Positions 41,183 to 50,340 of a stretch of DNA of 62,661 nt are shown here, one piece after another (the first letter of the stretch is position 1; each line of letters starts with the position of its first letter). The notes below the pieces were generated by a model. The model was not told the DNA's origin. It worked only from the letters and a program-made list of their open reading frames with translations, and did no database searches. The stretch is from a virus. The position numbers and the translations under genes are program-made. Location of the stretch: positions 1 to 62,661 of IMG/VR virus record IMGVR_UViG_3300009177_000007; one strand, 5' to 3'.

Positions 41183-42090
41183 GGCCGATCACCGCTCAGC
41201 CGGGGCACGTCGAAGCCGATGTGGTGGACGCGCTGGCGTCAAAGAACTTCGTCTATACCGATTGCTTCACGATCACGCCGCTGATCGGCAGCCCGCTCTA
41301 TTACACGAACGCCGCCCGCGACGTGACCGTCGTGCCGCTGGGCGGCCTGATCCGGCAGACCTATCTTGGCGGTTCCGTGCTCGTGCAGGGGCTCCGGTCG
41401 CACATCAAGATCGGGATCGAGGTCGACGAGCAGCAGCTGGTGCTCGATTATACCAACGAGCTTGATTTCCAGGCACGGCTTCCCTGGCCGAAAGCATTGC
41501 TGCTCGGATATCTGGATGGGGCATCGATCCGGCGCGACCGCTTCATCGCCGGTGCGTGGGGCGATGATCTCTCCTATCCCTGGCTTGGCGGCATGCCGAT
41601 GTTCGACGGCATAGTCGCGGGGCTCACGCAGGTCGGGCGGCAGTCGGCGACCCTCAGCGTCAAATCCGCCATCAATGTGCTCGACACCGAGATGCCGCGC
41701 GATCTGTACCGGCCGCGCTGCAAGAATGTGTGGGGCGATCTCAGTTGCGGCGTCGACCAAAGCGCGTTCGCATCGATCGTCACCATCAGCTCTGGATCGC
41801 CCACCACGACCTTCCTGCCGTGGACTGGAGCCAATGCGAATTATGTCGAGGGGAAAGTCCACATCGACAATGGCGATTCGGTCACTCGGGTGCGCAAGAT
41901 CCAGCGCGCCGACACGGCAGGCCTGTGGTTGGTATACCCGCTCGATTTTACGCCGACGATCGGAACGACCTTCACGGCATTTCCCGGCTGCCCCGGCACT
42001 ATGACGCGGTGCCAGGACTTTCATGGGTCTTCGTGGCTCACGCGGTTCAAGGGCTTTCCCTATATCCCTGTGGTTGAATCGAGCTTCTAG
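41179..42090 (+). CDS. DUF2163 (phage BR0599-type) tail protein
   Basis: The 303-residue protein shows TDCFTITPLIGSPLYYTNAA and the C-terminal Cys signature LYRPRCKNVWGDLSCGVD, then GCPGTMTRCQDF and FKGFPYIPVVESSF, which define the family. In gene transfer agents the equivalent protein forms the tail tip hub with bound metal or cluster. It is coupled by ATGA to the DUF2460 gene and abuts the NlpC gene. Confidence 0.92.
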   Translation: MRPITAQPGHVEADVVDALASKNFVYTDCFTITPLIGSPLYYTNAARDVTVVPLGGLIRQTYLGGSVLVQGLRSHIKIGIEVDEQQLVLDYTNELDFQARLPWPKALLLGYLDGASIRRDRFIAGAWGDDLSYPWLGGMPMFDGIVAGLTQVGRQSATLSVKSAINVLDTEMPRDLYRPRCKNVWGDLSCGVDQSAFASIVTISSGSPTTTFLPWTGANANYVEGKVHIDNGDSVTRVRKIQRADTAGLWLVYPLDFTPTIGTTFTAFPGCPGTMTRCQDFHGSSWLTRFKGFPYIPVVESSF

Positions 42091-42576
42091 ATGTCTGACG
42101 GCTCACAAGAAGCTACCGAACGCGTCGCGGCGGTCACAGAAGCACGGGCATGGGTTGGCACGCCATATTGCCACGCCGCACGGGTGAAAGGTGCGGCAGT
42201 GGATTGCGCGCAGATCTTGGCGGGAGTGTTCGCAGGCGCAGGCCTTATCCCGGACGTCACCATCGCGCCCTATCCGCCGGACTGGCACCTGCATCGCGGT
42301 GAAGAGCGGTATCTCGCACACCTCGAGATTTATTTCGGTCGCGTCGATGATGACGACCGGCCGCTCTGTAAACGCGGCGCCGATTTCCGCGCCAAGTCCG
42401 GCGACATTCTCATGTGGCGCTGGGGTAGGACCTTCTCGCACAGCGCGATCGTCACGGATTGGCCGAATGTCATTCATGCCTTCGCGAGCGAGCGGTTCGT
42501 GGTCGAGTGCGATGTGCAGGGAACGCCGATGACCACGCATCCCATGCGAGTTTATTCCTATTGGAGCGGCAAATGA
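42091..42576 (+). CDS. NlpC/P60 tail-associated cell wall peptidase
   Basis: The 161-residue protein has catalytic Cys39 in GAAVDCAQILAGVF and His117 in GRTFSHSAIVTDWP, with AKSGDILMWRWG between, as in NlpC/P60 phage proteins. It would open peptidoglycan at the tail tip during entry. It is in the canonical slot after DUF2163. The stop overlaps the winged-helix gene in ATGA. Confidence 0.9.
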   Translation: MSDGSQEATERVAAVTEARAWVGTPYCHAARVKGAAVDCAQILAGVFAGAGLIPDVTIAPYPPDWHLHRGEERYLAHLEIYFGRVDDDDRPLCKRGADFRAKSGDILMWRWGRTFSHSAIVTDWPNVIHAFASERFVVECDVQGTPMTTHPMRVYSYWSGK

Positions 42577-42911
42577 GCTTTTGCCCCAGCTGCGGCTTCA
42601 ATCTGGATCGCGACAAAGTTCTCCAGCTCGATGGTTTCACACTGGATCCACGTGGCGAGGTTCATTTCGGCGAAACGCGTGTTGAGCTGAGCCATCATGA
42701 GGCGCTCGTAATGCACACCGTGGCAGCAGCCGCAGGCCGCCCAGTAAAGACCGAGACTATCGCCTGTCGCGTCTCGGACGGAGAAGATCCGCACTGCGCT
42801 TCGGTGTTCATCCATCGTGCGCGCCGCCGTCTGCTCGCCGCCGGCATCCCTAATCCTATCCAGACGGCTTTTCGTCGCGGATATCGTTGGAGCGTGAAGT
42901 GGGTTTCCTAG
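42573..42911 (+). CDS. zinc ribbon plus OmpR/PhoB-type winged-helix protein
   Basis: The 112-residue protein begins MSFCPSCGFNLDRDK (one CxxC) and continues FTLDPRGEVHFGETRVELSH, a typical OmpR-type beta platform. The recognition helix region ASVFIHRARRRLLAAGIPNP and the wing AFRRGYRWS follow. No receiver domain is present. A DNA-binding protein inside the tail tip module is unusual; it may regulate late genes or ride in the virion. Confidence 0.85.
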   Translation: MSFCPSCGFNLDRDKVLQLDGFTLDPRGEVHFGETRVELSHHEALVMHTVAAAAGRPVKTETIACRVSDGEDPHCASVFIHRARRRLLAAGIPNPIQTAFRRGYRWSVKWVS

Positions 42912-45547
42912 GTCTTGGCGGCCACAAGACCAAGCCTGAATATACCGGCCTCGCCACTCAGACTTCGACCTCAAACATCGCGATCGCCATTGTCATGGGC
43001 GAGAACCGCGGTTCGCCCAACATCATCTGGCAGGGCGATTTCCAGGCGCACAAACATAGCGCAGGTGGCAAGGGCGGCGGAGGGAAGGGGGGATCGACCT
43101 ACACCTATTCGGGCAGCTTTTGGCTGGCCTTGTGCTGGGGTCCGATCCACGGAATCGGTACGGTCTACAAAGACAAGGAGCTTACCACCCTTGCCGCACT
43201 AGGTTTCACGCTCTTTACGGGCACGACGCCTCAATCGCCCTGGGGTTATCTCACCACGGCGCACCCAAGCGAGGCGCTTGGCTATGCCGGGATCGCTGGT
43301 TGCACGAAGGCGAACTACGACCTCGGCAGCTCCAATGCCCTTTCGCAGCACAGCTTCGAGATCCAGGGGCTGCTCTGGAATACCGCAACATGGACTGGTG
43401 GCAACGACGCCGATATCGGGCTCGGCATTCAGGCATACATTTCCGACCCTACATGGGGCGTCGGGTTCGACACGTCCTTCCTGAACACGGATAGCCTGCT
43501 TTCGACGCCAGCAGCCGCGACGACGGGCGACAATGCTCTCCAGACTTATTGCCAGGCGATGGGATGGGGCTTCTCGCCCAACCTCGTCGATCAAACCGCC
43601 GCATCCGACACGATCAAGCGCTGGTGCGATCTGTTCAACGCCGCGCCGATCTGGACGGGCTACAATCTCAAATTCCTGCCATACTGCACGGAAAGCATCA
43701 CGGCCAACGGGGTGACATATCTGCCCAGCTTCCCGGTTGCCTACGTCATCACCGACGACGATTTCCTCGGTGACGCAAGCGCGGATCCGATCAGTTTCGA
43801 TCGGGCGGATCCTGCCGATTGCAAGAACCAGTTTCAGATCACGATCTCGAACAAGGCGAACCAGTATAACGACCTCCCCGTCATGTGGGAGGATCTGGCG
43901 CTGATCGACCAATATGGCGTCAAGCCCGACAGCGGCTTCGAGGCCAAGGAGATTACCTCAGAAACGATGGCGCAGCAGATGGTTGCGCTCTATGGCCAGC
44001 GCAACACCTATGTCCGCAATCGCTTCGCGCTGAACCTCGGCGTCAATTTCATGCGGCTGGAGCCTGGCGACATCATCCAGGCGGTCGACCCGGTGCTCGG
44101 CACGCTGACGCTCATGGTTGAGGAGATCACTGAGCAGGACGACGATAGCTTGGACCTCGTGGCATTTGAATGGAACGACAGCGTCACGCTGGCACCGACC
44201 ATCCCGACACAGCCGGTCTCCGGCAACAACGTCGACACAGGCGTCGCGGCAAGCGCCGTGAACACGCCGATCCTGTTCGAGCCGCCTTCGACCCTGGCCG
44301 GCACGCCGCAGGTTTGGGCGGCGGTCTCGGGCGGAAACGGCACCACGGCCGATCCGCTCTGGGGCGGCTGCAATGTATGGATCTCGACGGACAATGCGAC
44401 CTACACGCAGATCGGCACGATCAACGAGCCGGCGCGGATGGGCGTCACGACTGCTACGCTCGCGGCCTATGGGGGCAGCAATCCCGATGCCGGTCATACG
44501 CTCTCGGTCAACCTCGCCGAAAGTGCCGGAGCGCTCATCAGCGCGAGTTCAGCGGCCGACGCCGCGGCCGGCGCGAACCTCTGCTATGTTGGCGGCGAAT
44601 TCGTCTCGCCGCAGACCGTCACGCCGACCGCGACCTATGCGTTCAATTGCACGAACCTCTATCGTGCGCTCTACGGTTCAACGGCTGGCTCGCACGCCTC
44701 GGGATCGCCGATCGCCCGGCTGGACGGGAACGTCTTCAAATATGACCTGCCAGCGGCTTACATTGGCATCACGCTCTATCTGAAGTTTCAGAGCTTCAAC
44801 GTCTATGGCGGTGGCGTGCAGGATCTTTCGACCTGCACGGCATACACGATCACCACGACCGGCGCGGGCTTCGGGACCGGCACCGCCGGCGCGCCGGCGA
44901 CGCCAACAGGGCTCAGCGCGACCGCAGGTTATGCGCAGGTGGCGCTCAGCTGGACGGCGAATGTCGCCAACGACAATGTGACATCCTACGAGGTCTGGCG
45001 GGCGAATGGCACCGGCGCGTCGTTCGGGTCCGCCAGCAAGATCGCGACCGTTGCAGGGCTTGCCTATACCGATACAGGCCTCGCGGCTTCGACCGGCTAC
45101 ACCTATTTCCTGAAGGCGGTGAATATCGTGGGCCCATCAAGCCCGACGGGCGGCGTGAACGCGACGACCAGCGCGACCGGCTTTGGAGGACCATCCGCAA
45201 CCATCACCACGTCGGAAGCGCTCTCGGCCGGAAACGTCTGCAACATTTATACGAGTGGCGGCGCGGCGCGGGTCCAGAAGGCGAATGCAACCGATCTCAC
45301 CAAGCCGGCCAATGCCTTCGTGCTGGCATCGGTGGGCTCCGGTGCATCGGCCACGACGTATTTCGCGGGCTCGGTCATCACTGGGCTCACCAGCCTGACG
45401 CCAGGTACGACCTATTGGCTGGATACGACCGGTGGCGCGGTCACGGCGACACCGCCATCCGGTTCCGGCAACGGCGTGCAGGAGATAGGCGTCGCTCTGT
45501 CTGCCACCACGCTTCTCTTCGATCCTCAACCGATGATTGGGCTATGA
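42899..45547 (+). CDS. tail tip / host-specificity protein with fibronectin III domain
   Basis: The GTG start at 42899 lies inside the end of the previous gene. The 882-residue protein starts VGFLGLGGHKTKPEYTGLAT. The N-terminal half is a hub-like fold (SGSFWLALCWGPIHGIGTVY, QNRFALNLGVN-type region near 370). A fibronectin III domain lies near 665-760: PATPTGLSATAGYAQVALSW and YTDTGLAASTGYTYFLKAVN. It is last in the GTA-like module and probably carries receptor binding or anchors fibres. Confidence 0.85.
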   Translation: MGFLGLGGHKTKPEYTGLATQTSTSNIAIAIVMGENRGSPNIIWQGDFQAHKHSAGGKGGGGKGGSTYTYSGSFWLALCWGPIHGIGTVYKDKELTTLAALGFTLFTGTTPQSPWGYLTTAHPSEALGYAGIAGCTKANYDLGSSNALSQHSFEIQGLLWNTATWTGGNDADIGLGIQAYISDPTWGVGFDTSFLNTDSLLSTPAAATTGDNALQTYCQAMGWGFSPNLVDQTAASDTIKRWCDLFNAAPIWTGYNLKFLPYCTESITANGVTYLPSFPVAYVITDDDFLGDASADPISFDRADPADCKNQFQITISNKANQYNDLPVMWEDLALIDQYGVKPDSGFEAKEITSETMAQQMVALYGQRNTYVRNRFALNLGVNFMRLEPGDIIQAVDPVLGTLTLMVEEITEQDDDSLDLVAFEWNDSVTLAPTIPTQPVSGNNVDTGVAASAVNTPILFEPPSTLAGTPQVWAAVSGGNGTTADPLWGGCNVWISTDNATYTQIGTINEPARMGVTTATLAAYGGSNPDAGHTLSVNLAESAGALISASSAADAAAGANLCYVGGEFVSPQTVTPTATYAFNCTNLYRALYGSTAGSHASGSPIARLDGNVFKYDLPAAYIGITLYLKFQSFNVYGGGVQDLSTCTAYTITTTGAGFGTGTAGAPATPTGLSATAGYAQVALSWTANVANDNVTSYEVWRANGTGASFGSASKIATVAGLAYTDTGLAASTGYTYFLKAVNIVGPSSPTGGVNATTSATGFGGPSATITTSEALSAGNVCNIYTSGGAARVQKANATDLTKPANAFVLASVGSGASATTYFAGSVITGLTSLTPGTTYWLDTTGGAVTATPPSGSGNGVQEIGVALSATTLLFDPQPMIGL

Positions 45548-46536
45548 TGATGATCAAACGTCTGGCAGGTGCTCTCGTCGCGGCGCTGACACTCGCTTCC
45601 GGTGCTTTCGCCGCGGACAAGCCACTCGTGATCGAGAGCGGGCAGGTAAAGCAACTGCCATCGGCAACGTCGCTTCAGCTGCAAGCGCCAACCACGTCGA
45701 ACGCCACGATCAACCTGCCCCATGGCACCGCGCCGACATCGCCCGCCAACGGCGATTGCTGGACCACGACTGGCGGGCTTTATTGTCGGATCAATGGGAC
45801 CACCCTCTCGGCGACATCGGGAATTACGGCGAATAGCGTCACGTTTAACAGCAGCGGCGGGGCATCACCGGGTGCATCGTTCAACGGCTCTGCGGCGGTG
45901 GCGGTCGATTACTCCACGGTCGGTGCTCAGCAGTCATTTACCGTTGGCAACGGCCTTTCGCTCAGCGGCGGCGTGCTCACTGCAACCGGCGCGGTCGGAA
46001 CGCAGAAAACTATTGTTTCCGACACACTGCTTGGGATCTCGACAACCTTCACGGCCAGCACCTCCGCATTTGCGGCGAAAGGGTCAGTGATCAAGCCAAC
46101 CGAGAATTTTGACCTGCTGGCTATCCAACCATATTTTACGCCGGTTAACGGCGCGACATACAAGTGTGTCGCTCTTCAAATAAACGGATCGAACGTCGTC
46201 ACTGCGGTCGCCGGTACCACCGCGAGCTTGACGATTAGCGGCACGACGACGGGTGTATATCGCTTCAAATTTGCTTCACCGGTAACCGTGTCAGCCGGAA
46301 GCACCTACGCTATCATGTTAGTGCGAACAGATTCCACAACAACTTATGCATTGCCGTTATTTGCAACCGGCTTGGGAGCCGGCAATGAGACCAGTTATCG
46401 GTTGCTGCCAACGGCCACCGCGACAACGATCCTCCGCATTGCGTCCGTCAATCCCGGAGTTGGAGACACTCTCGATAATAATAGCGGCACGGTTGCTGGC
46501 TTCTTCATCGGGATCGTTGCCCAGGTGTCGAACTGA
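45544..46536 (+). CDS. tail fibre-like protein with signal-peptide-like N-terminus
   Basis: The 330-residue protein starts among three ATGs (45544-45552) in an ATGA overlap. The N-terminus MIKRLAGALVAALTLASGAF followed by AADKP looks like a Sec signal peptide with an AFA cleavage site. The body is Thr/Ser/Gly-rich beta (SGITANSVTFNSSGGASPGA, GNGLSLSGGVLTATGAVG), as in fibres. Either it is exported, or the hydrophobic start is used in assembly; I cannot decide. Confidence 0.75.
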   Translation: MMMIKRLAGALVAALTLASGAFAADKPLVIESGQVKQLPSATSLQLQAPTTSNATINLPHGTAPTSPANGDCWTTTGGLYCRINGTTLSATSGITANSVTFNSSGGASPGASFNGSAAVAVDYSTVGAQQSFTVGNGLSLSGGVLTATGAVGTQKTIVSDTLLGISTTFTASTSAFAAKGSVIKPTENFDLLAIQPYFTPVNGATYKCVALQINGSNVVTAVAGTTASLTISGTTTGVYRFKFASPVTVSAGSTYAIMLVRTDSTTTYALPLFATGLGAGNETSYRLLPTATATTILRIASVNPGVGDTLDNNSGTVAGFFIGIVAQVSN

Positions 46537-46560
46537 AACCGCTTGGGGGGTAACATCGAA

Positions 46561-47388
46561 CTAGCGATAGGACGAAGACTGGAACGGATGAAGCAGCTGA
46601 AGGACGAAGCTCCTGCCGGTCTCGCCATCAACGCCCGTCCGGCCTGGTTTATGGTCTGGAAGATAGTACGTGCCGAAAATCCAGTCATAGGCTGAGAATA
46701 TCGTGGCGAAATTCTGCGCTCGGACGCTGCTATCGGTGACATGATGCCAGCGGTGAAACACAGGTGAGACAAAGATCCGTTTGAATATGCCATAGGTCCA
46801 GGGAAGATCGGCATGTATCCAGATACCATACCAGTGGCGAACGATATTGTTGATGACGATGGCGTAGGCGGGAAAGCCCAGCGCATAGAGAGTTAGGCCG
46901 TCGATTAGCGACGTGCTTAGCCTGTTGAGGGGATGGAATCGATAGCCCGTCGTCCAGCTCATGCGGCCATCCGAATGATGCAGTGCGTGGCTAGGCCACA
47001 GCCAGCGGCAGTGCTCAATGCGATGCCTCCAATAGCTGACCAGATCACCCGCACAGATGGCAGCCACGATGATTAACGGAGGCAGGTCGTACCGGAGCAA
47101 CCCGAGCTGATGGCGTGGCAGAATGGCATCTATCGGCGTTCTCGCGAGCGAAATCGCGATAAGCATGATTGGTGCAATTGCCAGGCTGTCGATCACGGCC
47201 AGAATAATATTGAAAGTGATTTCGCGGCGCGCCTCGCGTAAATGCTGAATAGCTGCCCGTTTTCGGACGATCACCGCGAGCAGGCTGAACATCAGCGCGA
47301 GCAGGCAAAGCTCCGCGATGAATTTTGGCAGGTTTGTCATCAATCGATCTGCGCTCCTCAGAATAACCCCAGCGTAGCAGAAAGTCAT
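46561..47388 (-). CDS. sterol desaturase / fatty acid hydroxylase family membrane enzyme (moron)
   Basis: The 275-residue protein has four to five membrane segments and the family's His boxes: HRIEH (HxxxH), HALHH (HxxHH), and HRWHH (HxxHH) later, which bind two irons. The segment WTTGYRFHPLNRLSTSL is also typical. These enzymes hydroxylate lipids or carotenoids. It opposes the late genes, so it could act in lysogens, altering membrane lipids. The alternative start at 47340 (MTNLPKFIAELCLLAL) is possible. Confidence 0.88.
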   Translation of the reverse strand: MTFCYAGVILRSADRLMTNLPKFIAELCLLALMFSLLAVIVRKRAAIQHLREARREITFNIILAVIDSLAIAPIMLIAISLARTPIDAILPRHQLGLLRYDLPPLIIVAAICAGDLVSYWRHRIEHCRWLWPSHALHHSDGRMSWTTGYRFHPLNRLSTSLIDGLTLYALGFPAYAIVINNIVRHWYGIWIHADLPWTYGIFKRIFVSPVFHRWHHVTDSSVRAQNFATIFSAYDWIFGTYYLPDHKPGRTGVDGETGRSFVLQLLHPFQSSSYR

Positions 47389-47699
47389 GAACGATTCATC
47401 ACCTGCTGATTTTTGCCGTGCGGCTCATTGTAGGAGCATCTCCATACGCACTCCTTGCTAGGTTCTCCTGATGCTTCCTAAGGGTTACGGGCACATCAGA
47501 GATCTGACTTATCAGGTGATCGCAAACCCCGGTGATCATGCTCGCCTCTTTGGTACCAATGCTTTTGAGGGCGTTTACTTCTGATCGTGATCATCGCCCG
47601 CGCGACGCTGCGCAGAATTAGCTCAATATCTAACAACCCGTCCGACCAGCCGGTTTTTGGCTGACGGCGCGCTACCACAACCTGGCCAAGGAACCCACA
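47389..47699. other. 311-bp gap between moron and fibre genes
   Basis: No convincing gene. GATC occurs five times between 47501 and 47593. A weak hairpin AGCC-GGTTTTT-GGCT lies just before the next gene. The stretch probably holds the minus-strand promoter for the desaturase and perhaps a plus-strand promoter for the fibre genes, but I cannot pick clear elements. Confidence 0.4.
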
Positions 47700-48260
47700 A
47701 TGACGCTCCAATACGGCACGACGCTGCGAAACGCCCGACAGGATCAGAACGAAACCACGATCGGCACGGCGCCCGTCATCCAGTTCCGCACCGGCGCGCC
47801 GCCAGCCAATTGCGGATCGGCCGATAGCGGCACACTCATCGGTTCGATGACGCTTCCTTCCGACTGGATGGCTAACGCGTCCGGCGGTAGCAAATCCAAG
47901 TCCGGCACATGGTCGATGACCACCTCCGCCGGCGGTCGCATCGCGCACGCGCGGCTCAAGGACAGCGGCCTGACCACCTGTCATATGCAATGGATCGTCG
48001 CCATGCCGTGGCAGGCTAGCTATGCCTATTCGACCGGCGACTATGTCACCAATGATAGCGGCAAGCTCTATAAGGCGACCGCTGGCGGCACATCGGCCAG
48101 TTCAGGCGGTCCGACCGGTACTGGAGCCAGCATCACGGACAATGGTGTCACCTGGGCCTATCAGCAGGCCGCCGCGGACATGACGATCGATAATGCCGTC
48201 GTCGTGTCTGGACAGACGGTCAACGTCAGCACCTTCCAAACCACTGACGGTAATCCATAG
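47700..48260 (+). CDS. structural/fibre-associated protein (186 aa)
   Basis: Starts MTLQYGTTLRNARQDQNETT after CAAGGAACC. The C-terminal third, YAYSTGDYVTNDSGKLYKAT then GGPTGTGASITDNGVTWAYQ, is a short beta module seen in tail fibres of alphaproteobacterial phages. Likely a virion surface protein. The minus-strand frame opposite is a shadow. Confidence 0.72.
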   Translation: MTLQYGTTLRNARQDQNETTIGTAPVIQFRTGAPPANCGSADSGTLIGSMTLPSDWMANASGGSKSKSGTWSMTTSAGGRIAHARLKDSGLTTCHMQWIVAMPWQASYAYSTGDYVTNDSGKLYKATAGGTSASSGGPTGTGASITDNGVTWAYQQAAADMTIDNAVVVSGQTVNVSTFQTTDGNP

Positions 48261-48277
48261 GCGCCCGGGAGACGTAG

Positions 48278-48757
48278 ATGGCTGATATCAAGCAGAAATT
48301 CGGTACGAACAATCAGGCACTGACGATCACGCTGGCGTCACTAGCCAGTGCCGCGATGCGCGAATGCACGGCCGTCGACAATACGACCGACCTGTTCATG
48401 GACGTGAAGGTAGCCGTTAAGGTGAAAACAGGCGCGAGCGGCGTCTCGTCGACGGGCTCGATCAATATCTATGCCTATGCTTCGGTGGACGGCGGCACAT
48501 CGTACACGTCAAGCGCGACCGGATCGGACGCCGTCTATTCGGGCAGACAATCTAACCTCATTTATCTCGGCTCGCTCGACGCGGTGAACAATGCCGTCAC
48601 CTATTCGAGCACGTTCAGCCTGTCGCGGATATTCGGTTATGGCGGCATCCCGGCGAAGTGGGGCATCATTATCGAAAATCTAAGCGGCGCCGCGCTGGAT
48701 GCCACTGGCGGAAACCACAGCGTCACCTATCAGGGCGTGCTGGCACAGGCCGTCTGA
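48278..48757 (+). CDS. structural protein, beta-rich (159 aa)
   Basis: MADIKQKFGTNNQALTITLA opens a Ser/Thr/Ala-rich beta protein (SSTGSINIYAYASVDGGTSY, SRQSNLIYLG-like segment near 90). Located among fibre genes with short gaps; probably virion-associated. No known domain recognised. Confidence 0.7.
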   Translation: MADIKQKFGTNNQALTITLASLASAAMRECTAVDNTTDLFMDVKVAVKVKTGASGVSSTGSINIYAYASVDGGTSYTSSATGSDAVYSGRQSNLIYLGSLDAVNNAVTYSSTFSLSRIFGYGGIPAKWGIIIENLSGAALDATGGNHSVTYQGVLAQAV

Positions 48758-48760
48758 CCG

Positions 48761-50017
48761 ATGGCGCGGGGGTTTTCCACCACGCTTGGTGTCGGCACGA
48801 CGGATGTTGTGACGACGGGAACGTGTCCGGCCGCGAACATTCGAACATACTCAATCTGGTACAATGGGCGTGTCCTCACGGGATCCCCGCGCCTCTGGTA
48901 CGACGCCAACCAGATGCTGCAGTTCAACGTGTCACCGTTTCAACTGCTCTTCACGCGAGGATTTTCCACCACCAGCGGGGTTTGGCTCATCACGGGCGGA
49001 TCGCAGGCGACGACCGGCGTCTGGAATCATTTCGTCATCAGCTTCGACAACAGCAGCACCGCAGATCCGGTGGCGTGGATCAATGGCCAGTCCGCAACTG
49101 TCGCGGTGAGCACTGCGCCGGTGGGTACGCCAAACGCGATTGCGACCAGCCACGTTATTGGCAATCGCACGGCGCAGGATCGCGTGTTCGATGGCCTGCT
49201 CGGAGACTTCGCGCTCTGGAATGGAGTGGCACTCACTCAGGCGCAAGTGCTCGCTCTGTACAAGGGCGCCCGGCCGGACAAGATCGCGCGCGGGGCGCTG
49301 GCTGAATGGATCGACCTGCAGAGCGGGCGGCCGGTGTCGCGCGCCGGCAGGACGCCACCCAGCCTTGTCGGGACTAAGATCAGGCCGGACAGTTCGCGCT
49401 ATATTTGGCCCATAGAGTCGAACGCGCCGTTCGGCGGCTTCCTATTGCCCGTCACGGCCACCTTCAACGTGACGGAGTTGAGTGACGGCATTTCCGCCAG
49501 TGCCTCCGCCACGGTGGCGGCAAGCAGTGCTGTGACTGAGGCTGCTGACGGACAAAGCGCCGCCGCGGCCGCCGCCATAGCGGCAGCAGCATCGCTCACG
49601 GAAAGTCCTGATACCATCGTGGCCTCGGCGTCCGCTCAAATCGCCGCCGCATTGGCTTTGATCGAGGCACCGGACAGCGGCACGGCCAGCGCGACAGCCG
49701 CGATATCGGCGCTGCTGAATATGGCCGAAAGTCCGGACGCGGTTGCCGGATCCGCGAGCGCTGCCATCGTGGCGAGCGCCGCTATGAGCGAAGCGCTCGA
49801 TATCATCGCCGCCGCCGCGGCATCGGGCGTCACGGCGACGGCGATTTTGTTTGAAGCGGCGGACACGCTCATCGGTGCCATTCGGGACCTCGCAGATCTG
49901 GTCATTCCCGCCGGCCACCTTGTCAAGCCAGCAGCCCGCGTCCGCCTGGTCACGCCCAAAGCGCGCGTCCGAACCGTCAAACCAGCCGCCCGTATCCGCT
50001 ATGTGAGGCCAAAATGA
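48761..50017 (+). CDS. LamG-like tail fibre with 21-residue repeats
   Basis: In this 418-residue protein, residues 1-180 look like a concanavalin/LamG jellyroll (TTGVWNHFVISFDNSSTADP, GLLGDFALWNGVALTQAQVL), probably sugar binding. Residues 238-373 are six and a half exact 21-residue repeats. The C-terminus (LVKPAARVRLVTPKARVRTV) is basic and repetitive. It overlaps the next gene in ATGA. Likely a host-recognition fibre. Confidence 0.82.
   Translation: MARGFSTTLGVGTTDVVTTGTCPAANIRTYSIWYNGRVLTGSPRLWYDANQMLQFNVSPFQLLFTRGFSTTSGVWLITGGSQATTGVWNHFVISFDNSSTADPVAWINGQSATVAVSTAPVGTPNAIATSHVIGNRTAQDRVFDGLLGDFALWNGVALTQAQVLALYKGARPDKIARGALAEWIDLQSGRPVSRAGRTPPSLVGTKIRPDSSRYIWPIESNAPFGGFLLPVTATFNVTELSDGISASASATVAASSAVTEAADGQSAAAAAAIAAAASLTESPDTIVASASAQIAAALALIEAPDSGTASATAAISALLNMAESPDAVAGSASAAIVASAAMSEALDIIAAAAASGVTATAILFEAADTLIGAIRDLADLVIPAGHLVKPAARVRLVTPKARVRTVKPAARIRYVRPK
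49472..49879 (+). repeat. 21-residue tandem repeats in fibre
   Basis: Units begin TELSDG, TEAADG, TESPDT, IEAPDS, AESPDA, SEALDI and FEAADT. Consensus x-E-x-x-D-x-x-x-A-S-A-[ST]-A-x-[IV]-x-A-x-x-x-[LM]. The period is 63 bases throughout, but DNA identity between units is limited, so the repeat is old or under protein-level selection. Confidence 0.9.
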
Positions 50018-50298
50018 TCTATAAGTGGGATTACAAATATTCTGAGGAAGGTGATTTCTTCTATCATGATTGGGAGGACATGCTGGGCGGCGACACGATG
50101 CTCGGAGAGCCGACGCCCACCGCGCTCGATTGCCCCGGCCTCACATTTGGCTCCGTCGTCACCACCGGAACGATTACCAAGATCTTCATCAGCGGCGGCA
50201 CGCCGACCCCGCTCGCGAGGGTCAAGTTAAGTGTGAACACTGCTGCCGGACGGGTGCCGCTCGTCTCTGTCATCGGCCTGCCGGTCCTGCCGGCCTGA
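50014..50298 (+). CDS. phage fibre-tail adaptor-like protein (94 aa)
   Basis: YKWDYKYSEEGDFFYHDWED and GLTFGSVVTTGTITKIFISG then TPTPLARVKLSVNT and GRVPLVSVIG match small proteins annotated as fibre-tail adaptors, beta sandwiches of about 90 residues next to fibre genes. Start is in an ATGA overlap with the fibre gene. It ends the structural block. Confidence 0.72.
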   Translation: MIYKWDYKYSEEGDFFYHDWEDMLGGDTMLGEPTPTALDCPGLTFGSVVTTGTITKIFISGGTPTPLARVKLSVNTAAGRVPLVSVIGLPVLPA

Positions 50299-50340
50299 CC
50301 AAAAATAAAATTCACCAAGTTCTAAAAGGGGATAGACTTG

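Noticed and set aside
47496-47990. Minus-strand frame of 164 codons upstream of the desaturase
   Set aside because: Half of it is antisense to a fibre-associated gene, and the sequence is Arg/Gly-rich as expected for a shadow in GC-rich DNA.
49442-49980. Minus-strand Ala/Ser-rich frames over the fibre repeats
   Set aside because: They mirror the repeated codons of the fibre gene and have no start signals.
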